64,000 bases of DNA from Zizania palustris (GCA_019279435.1 JAAALK010000285.1:70912249-70976248), one strand, 5' to 3'; numbered from the stretch's first letter, positions 20,833 through 30,807 are shown. Made by a program: numbers and translations. Notes: a model not told the origin generated them from the letters alone.

Positions 20833-21123
20833 AGTTACCTCTTCGGGTACCAAAGCTTTGGTGGCGCCAGAAGTCCCTGCTTCTTCGGAGATGGTTATCC
20901 GAGCGGACCCTTCTGCTCCTCTGGGGGCTCCGAGCCTGGTGGCAGACAACGTGTCCTTCGGGGCAGACGACGTGCTTCCCGAGACGGAGTTGGCTCCGGC
21001 TGCGGCCACCTCGACCACCGAAGTCGCTTCCGACAACGTGGTTCTGGCCGGAGAGGTGGCGGCCGGGGGTCTGAGTGCTCTTGCTTCTCCTCCCTTCGTG
21101 CCGGGGAGGGGTAAGAGCATTTC

Positions 21124-23003
21124 TGAGGAGCCATGCTGAATAGCGTGGGCCTCATGGCTCTAGAAGTGATGAGTCATTGTCAACGATAGTCAACAAGGAC
21201 TGAAGAAGAGAAGAGATCTGCTGTTTCATGGGCCGCGTGTGACTCAAGTACACGGGCAGCGAGCGACTGTCGGGCAGAGGAGGCTGCGAAGTCGGGCTGG
21301 CCCAATCCGGGTGCATGGGCCAGAAGCAGTAGAAGACCCACTAGGCTGTTGACCAGGACTGACTCAGGTACACGGGCGGTGAGCGATTGCCGGGCTGAGA
21401 GAGCTGCGGAGTCGGGCCGGCCCAATCCGGGTACCTGGTGCAAAGCTGGTGGAGGCTTTGTCAGTTTCGGCGTAAAACTGACAACCGTTGATTCTGTATC
21501 CGACTGTCCAGAAGAGTAGCTTCAGGATATGTCATCTGTTACTCTAGGCCCACAGTCAGTCAGTTGTGTCTGTAAAAATACCTAAGGGCAGTAGAGTCTT
21601 TTTCTGTATTTTTGAGTCTGTAAAACCCTAAGGGGCTGGTAGAATATTCCTAGTGTTGGGCTGCCTATAAATAGCACCCAATCCCTAGGGTTTGGACTAC
21701 CCTTTTGAGCTGAAATCAAATCCACCTATTGGGTCACTTTGTCTCCCGTTTTCTCTCTCCTGTGTGCGCCGCCAGGGGCTTCCTCTCCCTGTTCTTGCAT
21801 TATTTTCACTCAAATCTCTTGAATGCTTTAATGCTTTGGTCCCTGGTGAATTTATTGCTTGCATTTTGTTCGGTTTGGGGAGTTATTGCCTTACCTACGG
21901 GCTGCTGATTTTATTCTTGAAGAGAAGCTTCTTCGGCTGGGTGTGTTCTTCACGGTGGTAGTACTAGTTCTTGCTGTTGCAAGTAGTACTGCTTTACTGT
22001 AGCTACAGTGTTCGGCTGCAGCTTTTTCACCTTCTATTGCCCAGCTTTTTGATCGAAGCTGACAGTCTTTTTTGCCTTTTCCTGGTGTGTCTGGCGAAGC
22101 TCGGTTCCGTGCGAAGCCCCTCAACTCCGTGAGGGAAGCTCCGATCGAACCTTGTTAAAGGCTTCGCTCAGACTTCAAACTTCGGTTTCTGTGTCTGAGT
22201 TGCTAGCTTCGAAGTTCTCCCTGTATCGAAATCATCGCATACTTCGAACTGGCATACTCCGAATCTATCTGTTCGAAGTGCACACTTCGTTAGGCTTCGA
22301 AGTGGGGTTCGAAGTTTTGTCTGTTCTGACAGACTTCGCTTCTTTGTTCGAAGGTTGTCTGTTTGTGTGTTGTGTTCGAAGTTTTTGTGTTCGAAGGTTT
22401 AGCTCCGAAAACTTTCGGTTCTAAGTGTGTTCGAAGTTTTGTCTTCGAAGTGTATACTTCGAAGCAGGCTTCGGTACTGTTTTACTTCGCTCGAAGCTCG
22501 TGACTCGAAGTTGCGTTCGAAGTCTTGTCTTCGAAGTGCTTACTTCGAACCAAGCTCCGGCACTGCTTTTACTTCGCTTCGAAGTACACTTCGCTTCTTA
22601 CTTTTTCGAACTAGGCTAGACAGTGACACCTTCGGCATTTCGGACAGACTCCGACACCAACCTCCGAAGCAGACCTCGACGTGCGAAGGGGGCTTCGCCA
22701 AGTTTCGAACAGGAGACAACTTTGGACAGTAACTTATCTTTTCATCTCATACATTCATAGATCATTTCATTGAGAGGTTTAGGCCTGTTTCAACTTGTTC
22801 ATCTGCCTAGTTGCACTGCTTTAGATCTACACTGTTTATAATCAATTGCATCTAGGTTAGAAACCTTTAGACTTAGGCTTTCTGTTATTTTCTGCTGCAT
22901 AGTTTCTCTGAGGTGCGTTGGGTATTGGGAACTGGCCATTGATTCGAAAGAATTTTTAAGGCGCCCATTCACCCCCCCTCTGGTCGCTACTTTCGGTCCT
23001 ACA
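21124..23003 (+). repeat. 5' LTR of Copia-C
   Basis: 1880 bp. The end is certain: ...CGGTCCTACA followed by the PBS. The start at TGAGGAGCC is inferred by analogy with the solo LTR at 53353, which begins TGAGAAACC, so it carries a few bases of uncertainty. A TATA box (CTATAAATAG, about 21666-21675) suggests U3/R nearby. TTCGAA occurs more than a dozen times at 22150-22600. Just before the end lies the motif CACCCCCCCTCTGGTCGC, shared with the other copia LTRs here. Confidence 0.8.
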
Positions 23004-23005
23004 AG

Positions 23006-23017
23006 TGGTATCAGAGC
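23006..23017 (+). other. Primer binding site of Copia-C
   Basis: TGGTATCAGAGC, complementary to the 3' end of initiator tRNA-Met, two bases after the LTR. Confidence 0.88.
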
Positions 23018-23067
23018 GAGGTTAGGGTTTTTCCATACCTTAACCGGTTCTAAACCCAGTAGTGACT

Positions 23068-25134
23068 ATGACGTCTCCTGGCAAGGTCCCGTCCTTGGAA
23101 GCCTATGGCTATAATTATTGGAAGACTCGCATGCGAGCCTATCTCATGAGCCAGGGTTCGGACATATGGGACATTTGCGTTCACAGCACGTTTGTCATTC
23201 TGCCAGTCGCTGAGCACGGTACTGCTGGTATCATTGCTCAGCATCTGAGCAACAGTAAGGCTGTGAATATTTTGTTTTCTGGATTAGGTCCCACTGAGTT
23301 TGAGCGTGTGAGTCATCTCTCCACTGCGAGAGAGATCTGGGCTACCCTCAAGGCACACCATGAGGGAACAGCCCAGGTCAAGGCTCGGCTCTATCAGACC
23401 TACCGGCGTGAATATGAGAACTTCACACAGAAGCCGGGTGAATCTGTTGAAGCCTTGTTTGGTCGCTTTCAGTCGATCATTAACAAGCTTCGGGACAACA
23501 AGGCTGAGGGTGCTCAGTTAGTCTCAGATCATGAGCAGGCGCTCAAGGTTCTTCATACCTTGGACCCAAAGATCTGGGAGATCAAGGTATCATCTATCGT
23601 TGAGAGCACTTCTTACGATACCTTGACCATTTCTGAGTTATTTAGCAAGCTGAAGGCCACTGAGGTAGATATCCAGTTGAGATCAAATCTCACTGGCTCT
23701 GGATCAAAATCCCTGGCCCTTGCTACACCTTCTGTTGATCCCTCTGCTGTGAGTTGTGCTGGGTTCTCCTTGATGTCTATCACTGAGGACCAGCTTGAGT
23801 TGTTGGGAGATGATGATTTGTGTCTCTTTAACAACCGGGTGCGTCGTGTCTATGATAAAAGAATGTTCAAAAGACACGGCACAGAATCCGGATGCTTTGA
23901 ATGTGGTGATCCAGGACACTTCATCGCCGACTGCCCCAAGCGCAATGGATACAAGAAGGGCACCGGTAGCAGCTTCCACGACTCCGGCAAGCATGAGAGC
24001 CCCTCCTTCACCAAGGGCAAGCCGAAGACCCGGTTCTTCAAGAAGGCCCTGAAGGACTACCGGCGAGAGAACAAGAAGCGCGACAAGGCCTTCTTCGCCG
24101 AGATGGAGAAGAGCTACTCCAAGAGATCCACGTCTTCTTCCTCTTCATCGAGCTCAAGTGATGAGGAGATTACCATCAAGAAGGGGAAGGACAAGGATGA
24201 TCCGGCGGGCCTCTGCTTCATGGCTTTCGGAGACAAGCCGAAGAGCCGCACACACCAGCGCCGAAGATCCCGCAAGAGCTTCTGCTCCATGGCTCTTGGG
24301 GATAGAGAAGAAAAGAGCTCCTCCGACGACTCCGACGACGACGATAGCAAGGTATCATCTTATGAGCGAGAAATTGTCGATTTACTTGAGAGCAATCGTC
24401 AGGAGTTAAAATATCGGGAGAAACTGCTTAGGGGGGCTAAGAAAAGGATAGACGAGTTAGAGAGTGAGCTTGCCGTGGCCAACGGTAGGATTGAGAGTCT
24501 ATCCTCTTCTCCTTGCTTGGGTGATAGCAGTGAGTGCCCGAAGTGTGAGGTGCTTCTGTGTGACCTGTCGACTTTAAAGTCCAGGTACACAGAAAGGGTT
24601 GATGAGAGGGACGCTTTGGCCACTGAGCTTGAAAGCGCTCAGCTGGAGCTGAAAGATGCTCAAGCCACTGTCGTCGCACCCTGTGTTGATTGCCCATCTC
24701 ATCTAGCTGCCTTAGCTGAGCTAAAATCCAAGGGCAATGAGCATTTGGGTGATTTAGAGAGGTTGAGAGCTGAGCTTGCGCAGACTAGGCTAGAGCTTGA
24801 GACACTGTCAGTTCCACCCACTGTCTGTGAGAACTGCCTGTCTCTTAGAATGGAATTAATTAAGCTGAAAGCCGAGAAGTCTGTCCAAGTAGAGAGTGAG
24901 TGTGAGACCTGCTTGTCTCAGGTGGAGGTTCTAGCTTCCTTGAGAGAGGAGCTAGCAGATTCTCAGAATGAGAACTTTTACCTCCGTTCTATCCTGAGTT
25001 GGATCAGTGCCAGAGAGCCACAGCTTGGCATGATGATCCAACAGTTCAAGAGGAAGGATGGGTTTGGAGTAGGTTACACCTACACCAAGGCTGACTTTGA
25101 GAGTGCCCTCAGCCGGGGCAGTGGAGTGGAGTAA
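23068..25134 (+). CDS. gag: Copia-C gag, about 688 aa, intact frame
   Basis: Capsid/nucleocapsid protein of a SIRE-type element. I start at ATG 23068 (MTSPGKVPSLEAYGYNYWK); the frame is open a little upstream without another ATG. The UBN2-type gag domain covers about residues 10-215 (YWKTRMRAYLMSQGSDIWD, FQSIINKLRDNKAEG, SIVESTSYDTLTISELFSK). A CCHC knuckle follows at about 276-289 (CFECGDPGHFIADC), then basic and serine-rich stretches. A long coiled coil with CxxC pairs occupies residues about 490, 539, 587 and 612 (CPKC, CVDC, CENC, CETC). It ends in TAA at 25132. The same frame reads on as MTPEQRYPKTHS for about 100 bases, so this stop may be a gag-pol boundary or a lesion. Confidence 0.85.
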   Translation: MTSPGKVPSLEAYGYNYWKTRMRAYLMSQGSDIWDICVHSTFVILPVAEHGTAGIIAQHLSNSKAVNILFSGLGPTEFERVSHLSTAREIWATLKAHHEGTAQVKARLYQTYRREYENFTQKPGESVEALFGRFQSIINKLRDNKAEGAQLVSDHEQALKVLHTLDPKIWEIKVSSIVESTSYDTLTISELFSKLKATEVDIQLRSNLTGSGSKSLALATPSVDPSAVSCAGFSLMSITEDQLELLGDDDLCLFNNRVRRVYDKRMFKRHGTESGCFECGDPGHFIADCPKRNGYKKGTGSSFHDSGKHESPSFTKGKPKTRFFKKALKDYRRENKKRDKAFFAEMEKSYSKRSTSSSSSSSSSDEEITIKKGKDKDDPAGLCFMAFGDKPKSRTHQRRRSRKSFCSMALGDREEKSSSDDSDDDDSKVSSYEREIVDLLESNRQELKYREKLLRGAKKRIDELESELAVANGRIESLSSSPCLGDSSECPKCEVLLCDLSTLKSRYTERVDERDALATELESAQLELKDAQATVVAPCVDCPSHLAALAELKSKGNEHLGDLERLRAELAQTRLELETLSVPPTVCENCLSLRMELIKLKAEKSVQVESECETCLSQVEVLASLREELADSQNENFYLRSILSWISAREPQLGMMIQQFKRKDGFGVGYTYTKADFESALSRGSGVE

Positions 25135-25744
25135 ATGACTCCAGAGCAGAGGTATCCCAAGACTCACTCCACTGAGACCTCCCAGGCTTGTCAGCCCAAG
25201 GATGGAGTGATCCATGAACCACCCAAAGCTCCACCAAGAAGCCTATCTGGGTTCCTAAGCCCAAACACCTCCACTCTTCTCTAGACTCTCTTCCTGGACC
25301 CTCTCAGCCCAAGAAGACCACACCAAACACTACCAAGCCAAGAATCCCAAGCCTCAACCACATCCCAAGAAGCCTACCTATCATTGTGAGTACTGTCAGA
25401 GAGACGGGCATCTTGCGGAGTTTTGCTTCAGGAGGAAGCGGGTTGAGAGAGCAGAGAGGGCTCGTAGTGATCAGGTGCAGTTCTAACAGCGGGGTGGTAG
25501 ACTGCGTGTTCCTCGGCGCGGGGAAGGCTAGAGGCCAGGCCGCGTCGTGTAGGTGGTGGTAGAGGAGACGGCTTTCTTGACCATGCTCCAGTGGTGGTGT
25601 TCGTTCCGGCAGAGTTCCAGACCGTGGTTGGCTACGGTTCTGGACCTCGTGGCCGTCAGGGTTAGGAAGGACCGTGGACCGCGTTTTGAGCCGCGTTTTG
25701 GTCCAAACTCTTTTGATGGTTTTCGCTTTCCATCTTTTGAGCAG
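25135..25744 (+). pseudogene. Copia-C gag-pol linker with second zinc finger
   Basis: Downstream of the gag stop the coding continues in shifting frames. Near 25385-25430 one frame reads HCEYCQRDGHLAEFCF, the second CCHC-like finger also seen in Copia-A and Copia-B. An arginine and glycine-rich segment then runs to the gap. A TAA near 25484 and frame changes show decay. The protease motif is not reached before the Ns. Confidence 0.6.
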
Positions 25745-25844
25745 NNNNNNNNNNNNNNNNNNNNNNNNNNNNNNNNNNNNNNNNNNNNNNNNNNNNNNNN
25801 NNNNNNNNNNNNNNNNNNNNNNNNNNNNNNNNNNNNNNNNNNNN
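25745..25844. other. Assembly gap (100 N)
   Basis: Exactly 100 Ns. Left of it is Copia-C sequence on the plus strand; right of it is Chromo-M gag on the minus strand. The missing DNA must contain the rest of Copia-C, Tat-3 and Chromo-M, likely well over 15 kb if these were complete. Confidence 0.95.
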
Positions 25845-26335
25845 TCCGCCCAGGTCACCACGTGGTCCTCAGGCTAGGACTCACGGTAAGTTGTCCCACC
25901 ATTCGGCGGCGGGACCCTGGAGCTGGTGGGTGGCGAGGCCACTCGCTCCCGGTCGGTGCAGGGGAGGAGATCAAGCTTCTTCCCAATGGTGCGGAGCCAA
26001 TCTCCGGCCTCCATGGGGTTGGTGGTACTCGATTAGATAGGGGGACGCACACGCAGGAACACTGAGAGTTGGGGAGTGGGTGCGGGTGCTAGTGCGCGAG
26101 GGGCGTTTTCCCCATTCTACAGACGGTCCAACTGAGCTTGTTGGTGCTGCATTTGGAGTGAGGAGGGCAGTGATCAGCTGGTTCTGATTCGCCATCATCT
26201 TCGCCAAAGTAGGATGGTTGCGGATGGCGACCCAGACTGACGTGGGCCCGTTGCACCCCAGTTGGGTACAACACCCTCGGGCGTGTCGTGGCTTCCTCCT
26301 CCGTGGTTGGAGCCGGCGTTCTGATGGTCGGCCAT
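25845..26335 (-). pseudogene. gag: Chromo-M gag, N-terminal fragment
   Basis: Minus strand from ATG 26335 (MADHQNAGSNHGGG), matching the Chromo-P gag start at 35726 (shared NWGATGPRQ versus QWGATGQRQ). Further left, a shifted frame gives GDWLRTIGKKLDLLPCT, equivalent to GDWLRAIEKKIDLLTCT of Chromo-P. Stops and shifts are present, and the gap cuts the rest. Confidence 0.75.
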
Positions 26336-26524
26336 CTTCTGAATATCACGCCATAAGGTAAAAAAATATGATGACAATACAATCAAAGGAAATAGCTCAT
26401 AAATTTCATGCATATAAATCAGTGGTAAAAATTGTTTATTACAATCAAGCTTTTATTCTATCCACAACACACTCGTTGTGGATAGCACCACATACAAAAC
26501 TCTGCTTTATTAAAATAGCGGCTT

Positions 26525-27311
26525 CTAACGCCTACTCGCCACCAGAGGCGGTCTCTGTGCTCTCGGAACCACGAGTACGCGGCTCCTGAGGGATGGTGGG
26601 CTCAAGAAAGTTCTCGATAATGGAGTCGGAGAAGAGGCCGGGACGTGGTGCAGGGGCGCTAGCGGTGGACGGTCCGGAGGTGGAGGGGTGTGGCGGGATC
26701 TGCTTGGGCGAGGGACGGGCTCACGGATGGGCTTCCTCTTCCTAGGGAGGAGGGGAACCATCTCCGCGATGTCCTTTTGTAGCTGCATAATCTTCCACTG
26801 CAGCTCGCCATTCTGCTGGATCAAGTTCTTCGTCTCCTCACGAAGAAACTCAACCGCCTCATGGTGCTCATCGGCGTCGAGCACCGCCTCAGTATGAAGG
26901 TCATCCATAGCTGAAGAAGACACGACTGCCGGGCCATGACCGGTATCACGCACGGAGTGAACTCCGAGGTAGATAATACGGTAGGCGCCGGGAGTGCGCT
27001 TCGGCACAAGCCGGAAGGACGAGTTCTGAAGACGATCATCGTAGATCATCCTCAACTCCATAAGGGCCTATAGGGCGACTCGTTGGCACGCGACGTCGAA
27101 AGTCGGGCCTCCAAGCCGCGTGGTGTAGGATGGCAGATGCTCCTCCGGAGCCGTGGACGGTGAGAGAGACGTCGCAGGGTCCGGCAAACTCTTCCAGGTA
27201 CACCCCCTGGAATTCGGGCTCGAAGAGGAACCCGGGGAAGTTGAGCATCATGCGGAGATCCCGGACGAAAGCCCTCGAAGTGGCGGTAGTAGCTGTGCAC
27301 TTGGTAGACAT
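26525..27311 (-). pseudogene. Chromo-M orf0, unknown protein upstream of gag
   Basis: Minus strand from ATG 27311 (MSTKCTATTATSRAF). It matches Chromo-P 34735-35540: FVRDLRMMLNFPGFLFEPEF versus FIRELRMLVSFLGFEHEPMY, then LRMIYDDRLQNSSFRLVP versus LRMIYDSELYDTDFRFVP. The C-terminal half is coiled coil (NLIQQNGELQWKIMQLQKDI) followed by a proline and arginine-rich tail. A frameshift lies near 27060. An extra ORF (orf0) upstream of gag has been described in rice RIRE3/RIRE8 elements, from memory; its role is unknown. Confidence 0.7.
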
Positions 27312-27435
27312 GCATCTACACAACCAGCAAGTTGAAGAAAAATGAGGGGAGGAACAAAGTTTATAAAGTAGGTTTTCGAGAAATAATTTTCTACAGCTAT
27401 TAACTAGGCGGGTCTGTTTGTCTTCCTACAGTCAA

Positions 27436-27451
27436 GTCGGCTCTGATACCA
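27436..27451 (-). other. Primer binding site of Chromo-M
   Basis: Minus strand TGGTATCAGAGCCGAC, three bases (AGA) after the LTR end, complementary to initiator tRNA-Met. It is identical in position and spacer to Chromo-P. Confidence 0.88.
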
Positions 27452-27660
27452 TCTTGTGGCGCCCCGATTTACCGAAATCGGAACATTATTGAATTTCCAT
27501 AGAAAAACAATAATACAAGAGGTTCATCATGCGACAATCGTACATACGACAGTATTCATGGTACATAGACCATATTATTACATCAGAGTTGAAATAAAAA
27601 TAATAAAAAAGTAAATAGCATGACGAACGCCTTCTTCAGGATCTTTGCTTGACTGGGTCG

Positions 27661-27692
27661 CTACTCCAGACCGTCTTCATAGTAGGCATCCT
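27661..27692 (-). other. LTR mini-gene, last exon (Chromo-M 5' LTR)
   Basis: Minus strand, preceded by GAACACCACAG. It reads AG then DAYYEDGLE and TAG. Chromo-P has PVYYEEDEGLE plus TAG at the matching place. The alignment needs one 6-base, frame-keeping gap, and TAT/TAC and GAA/GAG differences are synonymous. Confidence 0.5.
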
Positions 27693-28742
27693 CTGTGGTG
27701 TTCAATGGGTATGAGTACAAAATGTACTCAACAAGCCACCGCAAATGCAAGTAATAATGCAAGGTAATAACAATGGGAGGATCATGGCTCAAAGTGCGGA
27801 AAAGTACATTTTCAGTTATTGCATTTAGTGTAATCAAATTTTATCATGCGGAAATATAAACGTGAACATCAATAACATCATCTAACTCGAGGAGTACATT
27901 TTACCTCCTCGCACAACAGTCCTTACATGTCAAACCATCATGCACATACATATTCAGAGTAATCTAACTGTGGGATGTCACGCAACCGCCCTTGACCGTG
28001 GGCTCGGCTTTTCGAAAAGATTTAAGACTCTGATTAGAGATGTACTACTGTACCCACAAGGCACGCACTCATCCCAAACGAGATGACCCATACCACTGGA
28101 ACTCGTGCCAAAATATCAGCATGAAATACTCCAATCGATAACCTCCCGCTCTAGGTTTCGCCGGCGCGCCGGGCCGCATCCTGGCTAACGTCGCACCTCC
28201 TTTTGCGCCACATCGGTACAAGACACCTGCAGGTGCTGCTTGACCCATCTCCAAATGGTGGCCTCGGTTTGGAACACTCCATACCTTAGTTAGGACTTAC
28301 CCATTAGACTTGTGGTTAGTACGAAAGTGTATTGCAACGGATCCCGCAGACCGGTCCTTATAGTGCCCCGGGTGCTACCGACCAATGCCCTAGCTTGCAC
28401 CCGGAACCCACCATGCATCCACTCACAACCACAACTCATCACCGACAGAATTTCATAGATAAGAAACAATGGGATCATATAATAGAACCATGTGCTATGA
28501 CTCATTTTTATCCTATAGCGATCGTGTCAATACATTGGACACTAGCTAATAACATTAATCATAAGGTGACAAGGGGGTTAGGCAAGATAGCATGGTTTGG
28601 GTTGCACATTAAGGTCGGGGCATCCTAAATAAATATATTGTAGGGGTTTCATTTGACTAATGCATGTATAACCTATGTGTTTTAGCGATAGTTTAATAAA
28701 ACATGGGTTCAATATACTCAAAAGATTGGTTTGGTGACTTGC

Positions 28743-28808
28743 CTTGTTCAGCGAAGGGTGAGGGAGGAACTTCCGGGAAATATTCCGGCTCCTCGATGGC
28801 GTCGTAGT
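28743..28808 (-). other. LTR mini-gene, middle exon (Chromo-M 5' LTR)
   Basis: 66 nt on the minus strand between TGGAAAG| and CAAG|GCAAGT, reading YDAIEEPEYF then PEVPPSPFAEQ. Across the last eleven codons it differs from Chromo-P by about eight bases, all third-position and silent. Confidence 0.55.
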
Positions 28809-30802
28809 CTTTCCAATATAAATAAAGTAAAATAAAATAAATACAACACCCAATCTAAACAATATAAAAATCACACAACAAGCACATAGGTTTAGGTTGG
28901 TTTGATTTAAAGAAAAATCAAGTTGTTAAGGTTCTGAAATTCATTTTACGAATAATTTTAAAAGGAATTAAAATGAAGTGTTGTTCTTGGAAAAAGAGTT
29001 TTAAATGGGAGTAATCTCATTTTAAACATTCTAATCAATTTAAAATGAAAGGTTCATGGGCAATTTCAGTGGTTTCATCTTATTTACAGGAAATAAAATA
29101 AAAATAAGCCTTACTGAAATTTAAATAATCAATTTCACATTTTTATCCTAAGGGTATTTGAACACCTATTTAAATAAACATGAAAATTTCAAAGTAAGCA
29201 TATGGTTTTTATGGAATGAATGTGTAGAGAATAATATTATAAATTTTCTGAAATTGAAATGGTAACTTTTAGAGTTCAAATGCGCCAGATATGAATTTTT
29301 CAAGTTTTAAACACTTTCTGGAATTTATTTTTAAATTTAATTCCCCTCGGGTCCACGGTGAGCTAGGCCCATGGTGATCCCGCACACTATGCGCGTGGTC
29401 CGGCCCAATCTGGACCGTTGGATCCAGATCCAACGCGCGAGAGCGAGGCGGGACGGTTAAGTGATAATGGACGGCCACGATTAAAACGCGCGAAAGGGTA
29501 CTACGTGGACGCACGAGATCGAGTGCGGGTTTTAAATGGAAATGAACGCGTGAGATTCAAACATACCACTTTGACCAGATCCGACGGTGCGGATTAGATC
29601 GCGCACGTGGTGTAACTAGCACCGCTCGATCGCGATCGCGCGGTCGGGACTGAATCCGACACGGCACGGGTACTCGACCCGTGCCGGTCATCTTCTCCGA
29701 CGACGGCGAGCGGGCCAGGGGCCACGGCGAGCGACGGCGGACCTAGCTAAGCCTAGAAATGGAAAGAGGACGTCTCGGGGATCACGGGGGTACCTTAGGC
29801 GAGGTGAGGGGTCGACGGGAAGCGGTCGGCGGCGAGGGTAGACGACGGAGTGGTTCGGGCTCCTCGTCGGCGATGGTGTTCCGGCGGGATTCGACGTCGG
29901 CGGAGGGGTGGCCGAGGTCGGGGTCGTCCTTGCGGTCATGATGGTGGTGATGGCGAGGACGGGGAGGGGCTCCGGCGACGGCGAGCGGTGGCTGGACTGA
30001 AGGTGGCGTTGAGGTGTTTAGACGGGTGTCACGGGCGTTCTGTGCGTTCTAGCAGCGAGAGGGCATGGGGGATCAAGTGCGGATGGCCAGGGGGCTTAAA
30101 TAGGCGTGCCGGCGAGGGTTAACGGGCATCGCATACAAGGAAAGCCGAGGAGGGGGGATTTACTCACCGGCGAGGTTTCGCCATGCAGGTAAATGCGATC
30201 CGGAGGCTTAAACGCGTGCCTTAACGCGTTTAAATGGCCGGCGGGCCTCGGCGAATTTAATGCCGTCATTGGTTTAACGGGAGGGGGAGCCAGCGAGCGG
30301 ATTCGAGGCGACTGGCCAGCGGGCGCGAGTGCGCAAGGGTGGCGGCTGACGGGTGGGGTCGGGCTCGGGTGCGAGAGGGGGCTGTTAGCACTGACAGGTG
30401 GGCCAAGGTAGGAGGGCGCGAGGGGTGGGGTCTCTGACGGGTGGGCTCCACCGGTCAGATGGCGCGCGCGGGGAGGAGTGGGTTGGGCCGGCCGGGAGAG
30501 AGAGAAGAAGGGGAGGGAGCCCGTTACTGTTTAAAATGTTTTCTGTTTAAAAATAATTGCAGAAATTGGTTTAAAATAATAAGGCTACTTCCAAGGTTGA
30601 TAAAAATTTGTAAAAATTCTCAAAAATATTTCTTGGCCTTGGGAGTTTATACAAAAATTTTTAGCATCCTGGTTTGGTCATTAACTCTATGTTTTAGTTC
30701 AAAATTGGAGAGGAGGGTGTTTAAGGTATTTCTCAAATTAATAAATTCAAGAAAATTGAATTAAATAATATTTTTATTACTTTGAAAATTTGGGGTGTTA
30801 CA

Positions 30803-30807
30803 CATGC
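30803..30807. repeat. Target site duplication CATGC (right copy, Chromo-M)
   Basis: Matches 16158-16162 on the other side of the insertion. Confidence 0.85.

Larger units (their letters stand above)
17997..21123 (-). mobile_element. Tat-3: 3' end of a Tat-lineage element with antisense gene
   Basis: It is inserted in the Chromo-M 3' LTR after GCGCC (likely TSD, second copy not visible). It comprises the 3' LTR, PPT and the 3' region with a well preserved antisense gene, cut at 21123/21124 by Copia-C. The gag-pol part should lie to the right of Copia-C, inside the assembly gap. It is not the same copy as Tat-1 or Tat-2, because sequence and promoter repeats differ. Confidence 0.85.
19130..21123 (+). 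pseudogene. Antisense multi-exon gene in Tat-3, 3' part lost
   Basis: The start at ATG 19130 (MERTSHTTPAAANT) is chosen over the upstream ATG at 19022 because it lies after the TATA box and aligns with the Tat-2 start. Exon 1 (19130-20024) carries RSGEVVVFEAFFEAGLGLPA, LPQLSPNAIVRLAVFEWALR, then FPAKAINDRWYTNWIL and SVRDLAEEFVGLRIPPL. Intron 1 is 20025-20100 (phase 1). Exon 2 (20101-20750) has ERILGAPSVAERQ, an in-frame TAG near 20256, the NLS-like GRKRKVAAEPSKK and acidic, proline-rich sequence. A likely intron at 20751-20832 precedes exon 3, which ends at GRG|GTAAGAG (21110/21111). Copia-C has landed in that next intron. Exon 1 is completely open, unlike Tat-2. Confidence 0.75.
21124..25744 (+). 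mobile_element. Copia-C: SIRE/Maximus-type Ty1/copia, 5' half
   Basis: A plus-strand element with 5' LTR (21124-23003), PBS, one long gag ORF and the gag-pol linker, ending at the N gap. No integrase, RT or 3' LTR is seen. ATTTC at 21119-21123 is the candidate TSD. It is inserted in an intron of the Tat-3 antisense gene. Confidence 0.85.
16163..30802 (-). mobile_element. Chromo-M: Tekay/RIRE-like chromovirus, minus strand, interrupted
   Basis: Its termini are TGTGGCGCCCCG on the left and GGGGTGTTACA on the right (plus strand), with TSD CATGC at 16158-16162 and 30803-30807. In minus orientation: 5' LTR 30802-27455, PBS, orf0, start of gag, then an assembly gap. On the far side of the gap lie the nested Copia-C and Tat-3, then the last 1.8 kb of the 3' LTR. 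The pol region is not in the assembled sequence. About 2% divergence between aligned LTR parts suggests an insertion younger than Tat-2. It is related to Chromo-P, but the LTRs are a clearly different subfamily. Confidence 0.85.
27455..30802 (-). repeat. 5' LTR of Chromo-M
   Basis: 3348 bp, from TGTAACACCCC to GGGGCGCCACA on the minus strand. The outer (U3) part is AT-rich and unlike Chromo-P. The inner part shares blocks with Chromo-P, including the mini-gene exons and the GAGTAC/GTACTC stem. It is uninterrupted and serves as reference for the broken copy at 16163-17996. Confidence 0.9.

Noticed and set aside
23704..24697. Minus-strand ORFs under the Copia-C gag
   Set aside because: Shadows of the codon-biased gag frame.
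30193..30764. ORFs in the outer part of the Chromo-M 5' LTR
   Set aside because: LTR sequence between conserved blocks; no conservation and no homology.
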